This document shows positions 57,590 through 64,000 of a stretch of DNA of 64,000 nt, in pieces. The stretch lies in NCBI RefSeq assembly GCF_964019385.1, contig NC_088651.1, positions 7,067,645 to 7,131,644 of the forward strand. Reading direction: 5' to 3'. Numbering within the stretch: position 1 is the stretch's first letter; the number at the start of each line of letters is the position of its first letter. This DNA is from Sycon ciliatum. Lineage: Eukaryota > Porifera > Calcarea > Leucosolenida > Sycettidae. Under the pieces are notes generated by a model. That model made no database searches. It was given only the letters and a program-made list of their open reading frames with translations, and was not told the DNA's origin. The position numbers and the translations under genes were made by a program.

Positions 57590-57757
57590 TTAAACAGTGA
57601 TGTTGAGGTTGTAATAGAGTCTGATGTATTCGTCGTGTAGTGCTGTCTTCTTGTGAAGCCATGCACTGGAGCAGACTTGACATCTCTGGAAGTAGTTGTC
57701 CTCATTTAAGCGGTACTTTAGAAGAGTCACGGCACGAGGCCCCACACAACCAGGACC
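57590..57757 (-). CDS. Candidate terminal exon, unidentified protein
   Basis: Minus-strand frame of 55 codons and a stop after aagaatgtgtag: GPGCVGPRAVTLLKYRLNED, NYFQRCQVCSSAWLHKKTAL, HDEYIRLYYNLNITV. A CQVC pair and regular charge pattern look like real protein. Upstream exons were not found, so it may be an orphan or relic. Confidence 0.35.
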   Translation of the reverse strand, partial: GPGCVGPRAVTLLKYRLNEDNYFQRCQVCSSAWLHKKTALHDEYIRLYYNLNITV

Positions 57758-58255
57758 CTACACATTCTTAAACACAATCATCTAGTCGTGGCCTTCCTTC
57801 CTCGCCGGAACTTGCGGAAGCGCGCGGGCTATTCCAAGGGGATATCGTTTGCATGGCCCCCCATGACTACACAATATGGAAACAGTGTTAGTTCATGTAC
57901 AATGTACAATGATATAGACCGTAGAAAGTACATTGTAGTCGTGCCTGCTTGTCATCTTTACTTACTTACGGTGCATTAATTAATGCAAGCCATGCGCCAG
58001 TCAGGGCAAGGAACTAATTGGCAGTTCATGCTGGTGGTTATGCTGGTGTTTGTCACTCATTATAATATTATGTGTGTGTGTGCGTGTGCGTGCGTGTGCG
58101 TGTGCGTGTGTATGTGTGCGTGCGCGTGCGTGTGTGTGTGTGTGTGGCCTTGCACATGGGAAACATGCATGTAGCGGACTTTCGGTATTTGACCACTTTC
58201 ATGGTGGGTCAGATCCACTCACCGCCCACTGCTGCTGCATCTGCTCCATGATCTC

Positions 58256-58327
58256 TGAGGGTGGTGGCGTACCTACCGTACGGATGCGGAAAACTCGGTC
58301 TAACCGAGTCTCACGCCAACCGTGAAT
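58256..58327 (+). repeat. Dispersed GGTGGCG repeat, copy d
   Basis: GAGGGTGGTGGCGTACC, ACGGATGCGGAAAACTCGGT and GTCTCACGCCAACCGTGAAT. The best match is 45547-45611, 13 kb away. Confidence 0.75.
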
Positions 58328-58439
58328 TGTTGCGAGCGGTGTTATACAGATCATCAGGACTGCAGAGTAAAATCAGGTCCCACAGCTGCGAAAAGGGTGC
58401 TCAACATCAAAGATGGAGCAATGGCACACAGGTCAATGA

Positions 58440-59235
58440 GCAATGGATAGCCGAGATACTCACGATCTACATAAGACACGTAACAGACGTCACACCAACT
58501 CACACATCTAACATACTCTCCGCCGAGCATATAGGACTCTATTAATGCGATTAATAGTACTAGTGAAGCGGACATTACAAAATGATGAATGAGAATACAT
58601 GTATCTAAAATGGTTGTTCCTAATCGATTTTCTTGAGACTATCATCAGGGAAAATCGTCTCACAATAGAGGCTATACGGAGTCAACCATTTTAGATACAT
58701 GTATTCTCATTCATCATTTTGTAATGTCCGCTTCACTAATACTATTAATCGCATTAATAAAGTTATTGTCTCCTCGTCGCCTTTTTATATAGGACTCTAC
58801 ACATCAAGCAGCTGCATCAACACGATACAGAGCCGACTATCGGAGAGCTTCGATGCGGTTAAATCACACCTCACGGAACAGGGCCGCCTACTGAACCCCG
58901 ACAAGATGCAACTACTATTCGTCCACCGGAAGACGACGCCAGTTCCACCTACCTTCACTGTCCTCTGTGGTAACATTCCAGTGTCCCCTTCCCAGTGTGT
59001 CCGTTATCTCGGAGTGCGAGTCGACCAGCACCTCGCCTTCAAGGAGCAGGTCGGGAAAGTTGTTGCTGACGTCAACGGTAAGCTGCATTCCGCAGAATAC
59101 GACATCACATCACTAGCCAGGCACAACGTTCCTTTTACCGAAGCATTTATCCAATCCACCATGGAGTACGCTAGCAACATGCTATGTTCACACTTTATCA
59201 GCAACCCTATGCAACAAACTCATTCGATGCAGTAG
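58440..59235 (+). pseudogene. LINE reverse transcriptase fragment, split by an insertion
   Basis: IYIRHVTDVTPTHTSNIL, then IGLYTSSSCINTIQSRLSES, LNPDKMQLLFVHRK, VRYLGVRVDQHLAFKEQV and FIQSTMEYASN are typical of the palm-to-thumb part of Jockey/CR1-type LINE reverse transcriptases. The catalytic YADD position before IGLYTSS reads SAEH, so it would be inactive. A 245 bp hairpin element (58542-58786) splits it, but the flanking halves are in the same frame. The N-terminal RT, endonuclease and 3' end are absent. Confidence 0.75.
58542..58786. mobile_element. 245 bp hairpin element with 13 bp target duplication
   Basis: Flanked by ATATAGGACTCTA (58529-58541, 58787-58799). It has two arms of about 75 bp (58542-58616 and 58683-58757), nearly exact complements, with GAAGCGGACATTACAAAATG and AATGAGAATACATGTATCTA. 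The loop contains a smaller stem CGATTTTC / GAAAATCG around CTGATGATAGTCTCAAG (minus strand). After the right arm comes a 29 bp tail ending TTTTT. A 13 bp duplication is unusual for DNA MITEs and suggests retroposition. Confidence 0.85.
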
Positions 59236-59856
59236 TGAAGTATGTAACCTACTTAGTTTAACCGAAGGGTACATGTGCAACGTATGTCAGGTGGCATGTT
59301 GTTGCGTTGCAAAATGAGTCAGTCACGTATCTTTTCCATTTCGGTTTTGTAGTGCACATTGCAGCATGAGCAGTGCGGGTGGTACGGGGGTCAAGTAGCT
59401 CTTGCGGTCCGGGTGTCAAGACCGGACACATCGTAGCTCGTTAGTTCGACCTCAACTTCACTTTCCTCTTTCTTCACAATGCTATTGACACATTCAAATT
59501 CATCGTGCACAAAGAAGAATGCCGCGACCTGTAGTAGAGCATGTGCTGGCAAAGCTTGCTAACTCGATTCAGGTGACTGGTTGAGAATGGGACGCTGTCA
59601 CTGTGCATGGTAGACAGCATGTCGTTGGGTCAGGTGTGCGTATGTGGCACGTAGCACATGATAGCAGCCCCGGTACTTTGCATGACATCAGGTGTGTGTG
59701 GCACATAACAACATGGGTACTTTGTATAACAAAAGACACTAACCTAATCAGTGCTGAGAGCAACGCAGCACATTATCATGATGCCTGGCACACACACACA
59801 CACTTCTCTAATGAAAGAGCGGTTAATACCACAAGAAATATGTATTTATGACTTTA

Positions 59857-59933
59857 CACACACTTGAGAGGGACGAAAAGCGTTTCTTCTGTAACTCTGA
59901 GTTTCACGGTTTTAACCGATCATCAGACAGCAA
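59857..59933 (-). mobile_element. 77 bp insertion with 13 bp target duplication
   Basis: Flanked by exact ATTTATGACTTTA copies (59844-59856, 59934-59946). On the minus strand it contains a hammerhead-ribozyme-like fold (59889-59930). Too short to code. It resembles a tiny retroposon such as those derived from Penelope-like elements or retrozymes. Confidence 0.65.
59889..59930 (-). ncRNA. Hammerhead ribozyme motif with minimal stem III
   Basis: Minus strand: stem I strand CUGU, core CUGAUGA, stem II CGGUU-AA-AACCG, core GAAA, a tiny stem III ACU-CAG-AGU (using the last A of GAAA), U at the cleavage position (59893), then ACAG pairing with CUGU. All conserved core nucleotides are present in the right order. 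The very short stem III matches hammerheads known from Penelope-like retroelements and retrozymes, which often act as dimers. Activity is inferred. Confidence 0.62.
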
Positions 59934-59976
59934 ATTTATGACTTTATAACATAATTTCGTTGTACTCACTTGTAGG

Positions 59977-60138
59977 TCGCCTCGCCATGCTTGTACGGAA
60001 GAAACTTTCTTGCACTGCTCAAAGAACTCTAATAAAGGGAGTCCACGCGGGGCGCTGTGCAGTCCTGGGCTAGACCTGCGAACACTGAGGTGTGAGCTGG
60101 TGCAGGGCGTGAACAGGACTCACGCGATCGGATTTTGA
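59977..60138 (+). CDS. Candidate exon related to 55795-55908
   Basis: After actcacttgtag, the frame SPRHACTEETFLHCSKNSNK, GSPRGALCSPGLDLRTLRCE, LVQGVNRTHAIGF ends at a TGA. Shares LRTLxCELxQGxxxxHAIG with the minus-strand peptide 4 kb away. Unidentified; the pyrimidine tract is weak. Confidence 0.35.
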   Translation, partial: SPRHACTEETFLHCSKNSNKGSPRGALCSPGLDLRTLRCELVQGVNRTHAIGF

Positions 60139-60323
60139 CTGAGCAACACTGTACGAGTCCATGTACTGATTGTGGACAGCTTAAACTTCAAGTCACCTGA
60201 TATACATGGACATGGACATGTACATGCAGCACAAAATGCACAATCGGCTTCTGAGCTACATTGTATACATTGTATACAAGGTATAGATTGTATGAACCCA
60301 TTGATAGTTGTAGTTCTCTGCAG

Positions 60324-60508
60324 GAATCACCACCGCTCATAACACACAGGTGGTGGAGCTGATAGGATTTTTGACCACTTGTAGTGGTCCGGTATCTACT
60401 TGTATAATGCACCAGTTGTTCATACCGAAGTGTATGCATTCCTATTATTTTGGGAGAAGAGGAATATTTGATCACTTTCCGCATCTGATGTTTGCAAGGC
60501 CGGGAAGA
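60324..60508 (+). CDS. Candidate internal exon, unidentified protein
   Basis: 185 nt between gtagttctctgcag and a perfect gtaagt. The frame (2 nt then 61 codons) reads ITTAHNTQVVELIGFLTTCS, PVSTCIMHQLFIPKCMHSYY, FGRRGIFDHFPHLMFARPGR. Ends in phase 0. Aromatic- and His-rich, probably folded. No family recognised. It could splice over the CT tract to 62055. Confidence 0.45.
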
Positions 60509-60989
60509 GTAAGTATCATAAATCTGGTAGCGCGTCTGGAAGAACTTACATGTATGATTCATTAGTATCACTCCTTCCCTCCAACACCCTCCCCAACACC
60601 GCCATCCTAGCACTGCCACTACACCATGCATTATGATAATTAAAGTCTGCACAGCTTTTACATCTACCATGTTCATGTATGTTCATATCGCAGCATGCAT
60701 TCCTGGGGCTCACATAATTATGGGATCGCTGAGCTCTCACCTGTCTTGCTACTCCTAGTACATGTACTAGTCCTAGATCCTCAGATAATTATGCATGCAT
60801 CTCTGGTGCTCTCATCAGTAGTGCACCCTGACCTTGCTGAACCTCTGTGTACATGTACCATGAGAGTGCACTGTGCTGTGTTGTTGGAACGTGATCTCTC
60901 AGGATGAGTGTATAGGGAGCTCGGAGCCGGAGGGAAGTTTGAACTTGAATACCACTTGGTAGATATACACTATTTCTTGACCATCTTGT

Positions 60990-61989
<1,000 letters not shown>

Positions 61990-62054
61990 GTAAACGCCAC
62001 TTTCCTCTCTACTCGGCATACTACTTGTATGGTGTACGCCCGGCTTTGTTGCAG

Positions 62055-62174
62055 GCTCACTATCTATGGTACCTGCCAGGCTGGTACTTGAATTCCCCTC
62101 GGGGCAAGCTATCAGCGCTGAATTTTACTAACGAACAAGCTACAAATTACTCTGTGTTATTGCTAGTAATAAGC
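62055..62174 (+). CDS. Candidate terminal exon, unidentified protein
   Basis: After ggctttgttgcag, phase 0 frame AHYLWYLPGWYLNSPRGKLS, ALNFTNEQATNYSVLLLVIS and a stop. Phase matches the end of 60324-60508. The hydrophobic end could be a short C-terminal anchor. Unidentified. Confidence 0.35.
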
Positions 62175-62195
62175 TGAAGTGCTGACGTCACCAAG

Positions 62196-62400
62196 ATGGT
62201 CGCACTACCATCACGTTATAATATTATTGTTTACTCGAAGTGTGGAAGGTATAATGCTCCGGGGAGCACTACAATCAGTCCTGAAATGAGGCGTCCTGAC
62301 CTACACACTCCAGTCGGTTGGGCGGTACACGATAGCTTCTGTTACTTCCACCGTATCCAAACATCCCGTGCAGTACTCAGTCCATTTTCTCCGCACAGAT
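62196..62400 (+). other. Open frame with protein-like composition
   Basis: MVALPSRYNIIVYSKCGRYN, APGSTTISPEMRRPDLHTPV, GWAVHDSFCYFHRIQTSRAV. Could be an exon ending near 62377 or chance. No family recognised and no good donor. Confidence 0.2.
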
Positions 62401-63156
62401 TATTATGCTTTTTGTTTTATGCATATCAATATACTGTTGACATGAAGCTCATAATGAAGACGTTTGCATGTACATGTACATTGTACATGTACATGTACAT
62501 AAAGCAGACGATAAATGCCTGCGATGAAAGGGAGAAAGAAAGAGTTCGCGCATACGCAGGTGGATATCCGGGCACAGAACTGCCCAAGGCTAAGCGGATA
62601 ACTACTAGCAGTAGCCCATGTTTAGACTGTTAGTACATGTACTTCAATTATTATTTGATGCATGTACTGGTACTACTACTACTGGTGCCAGTAGTGGCAT
62701 GATCACCACCACTCAGCAACAAGCACAAGCAGCGCATAACTATGCCAGTGGTACGCGTATTCACACTCACAGCCTAGCCGTGACATTGATATTGTGGTGA
62801 CGTCATGGTTTGGCAATTTGTTTGACAATCGACATCATTGCTATAATATCATCATTTTACAGTTCATGGCCCGAGGGTAGACTAGACAGTAGACTGTAAG
62901 CAATCTGAAGACCAGTAAGCAAGGATTGTGAACGAGGATCAGAGTGGATCAACTCCACTAGTATGTACTAACTCCGTACATGACATGTAATGGAATAATT
63001 ACTAATTGTGATTGGCTGTGGTTGTGGGAGAGTGTTGCTCGCCCGGCGGGCTCAGTACTAGCAAGCTAGGCTAAGAGGATTGACATGCTAGGAAAACCTC
63101 CATGCAATCCGTAGCTCCCTCTACTCCTCCTTCACTGTCAACACAAAAACATGTGT

Positions 63157-63192
63157 ACATGTGTACATGTACATGTACATGTACATGTACAT
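63157..63192. repeat. (ACATGT)n tract
   Basis: Pure ACATGT units. Smaller tracts of the same hexamer occur at about 46628-46658, 52598-52626, 57063-57078, 57239-57256 and 62468-62500. Confidence 0.95.
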
Positions 63193-63262
63193 GTGCACAT
63201 GTGTTTGTGCGTGTGCGTGTGGTTATATTCTCATTCCGAGGAAGGCAGAAGCCTTAGCATGT

Positions 63263-63386
63263 TTAACAGAAGGCGTCCGAAAATTCTGAATTCAGTGGAA
63301 CGGACGAAGTGACAGTGAATTGGTTAACAGAAGGCGTCCGAAAATTCTGAATTCAGTGGAACGGACGAAGTGACAGTGAATTGGTG
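63263..63386 (+). repeat. Tandem direct repeat of about 62 bp
   Basis: TTAACAGAAGGCGTCCGAAA, ATTCTGAATTCAGTGGAACG and GACGAAGTGACAGTGAATTG occur twice in immediate succession with no differences apparent. Likely a very recent duplication. Confidence 0.95.
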
Positions 63387-64000
63387 GCTGTGTTTCTCCA
63401 CCAAATATGGTATTCTTCTTGTGCCACAGAAATATCCACAGGCTGTACAAATACATGTATGTACTGTTGATGTGATGGTTCGTACTAGTCGGTACACAAA
63501 ATGCCCATTAATTCATTTTATTACTGCATGCACACTCTACATGTATGTACGTGATGTATGAAACGATTTCAGATGCGATTCAACCAAACAGGTTTTAACT
63601 AGAATGACCACCTCTGTGTTTCATTTCCCATGTCACATTGTAAATTCCATGGACCAATATGGCGAATGTGTTTGTATTGGGTTCTTTTCACCTTTTGTAG
63701 CTCTTCCCCATGAGAAATGTCAAACACACGCAGCGAGAATCGAACGTGATGACGATGCAGAAGTCGGTCGACACGTTCAATGATCGTGTCAATTACGAAA
63801 CATTTCTACACAGATCGGAAGGTCTTCGGCGCGGTTCGTAGATGCATTTGCAATGGCAGACAATGTGGTGATGTCGCTGGCAATATCGGCACATCTTGTT
63901 CTCGCCCGTGCGGCAGCTTGTATTACAGCTGGGCTGCTCACTGAAATGCTAATCTGAGCATGATGGAGTGCTGTCAAAGAAAGGAGCCAGACAACTTGAA
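63387..64000. other. No gene called
   Basis: A minus-strand frame (63789-63957) reads QISISVSSPAVIQAAARART after tttctttgacag, and could be an exon of a gene extending either way. Support is too weak to call. Confidence 0.3.

Overview
The window is a piece of a multicellular animal (metazoan) genome. Coding sequence is split into short exons with GT-AG introns of roughly 0.07 to 4.2 kb. Gene families include a protein kinase, Kelch-type propellers, a Ras/Ral GTPase with a CAAX box and a Crypton recombinase relic. The spacers are packed with CT, GT and ACATGT microsatellites and with short inverted-repeat transposons. This fits a marine invertebrate, and a sponge-like animal is a reasonable guess, but nothing here fixes the phylum.

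Layout. (1) 1-7.8 kb: the 3' part of a gene whose 5' part lies left of the window. Two linker exons and a terminal Kelch-like exon are visible, and the Kelch exon is split by a 602 bp TTAA-flanked MITE. (2) 8-19 kb: no intact gene. This stretch is a transposon graveyard: a pogo-like MITE, a hairpin element, a TATA-driven Crypton/KIAA1958-like relic, a PIF/Harbinger element nested in another inverted-repeat element, and several MITEs. (3) 19.4-36.3 kb: a complete paralogue of gene 1, with an intact kinase exon, two coiled-coil exons, a run of short phase-0 exons repeating a Thr/Ser/Asp-rich module, and a 276-residue Kelch-like exon. Its introns hold MITEs and a broken LTR retroelement. (4) 38.9-47.3 kb: a four-exon Ral/Ras-like small GTPase (217 aa), with Helitron-like repeats, a tRNA-derived SINE and at least five MITEs in its introns. 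(5) 47.5-64 kb: mostly non-coding, ACATGT-rich sequence. It has scattered candidate exons on both strands that I cannot identify, a LINE reverse-transcriptase remnant split by a hairpin insertion, a 77 bp insertion carrying a hammerhead-ribozyme fold, and a 1 kb CT tract.

How the genes relate. Regions 1 and 3 are a head-to-tail tandem duplication about 29-30 kb apart, and homology extends into introns and the 3' flank. The encoded protein, about 1,070 residues, would join a tyrosine-kinase-like catalytic domain to a coiled-coil oligomerisation rod, a disordered linker and a propeller. I infer a scaffolded signalling kinase, probably cytosolic, since no convincing signal peptide or membrane segment is encoded in the predicted exons. 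The GTPase is a separate gene on the same strand; any functional link to the kinase is speculation. All exon joins were inferred by eye from splice signals, reading phase and paralogue comparison, without transcript evidence.
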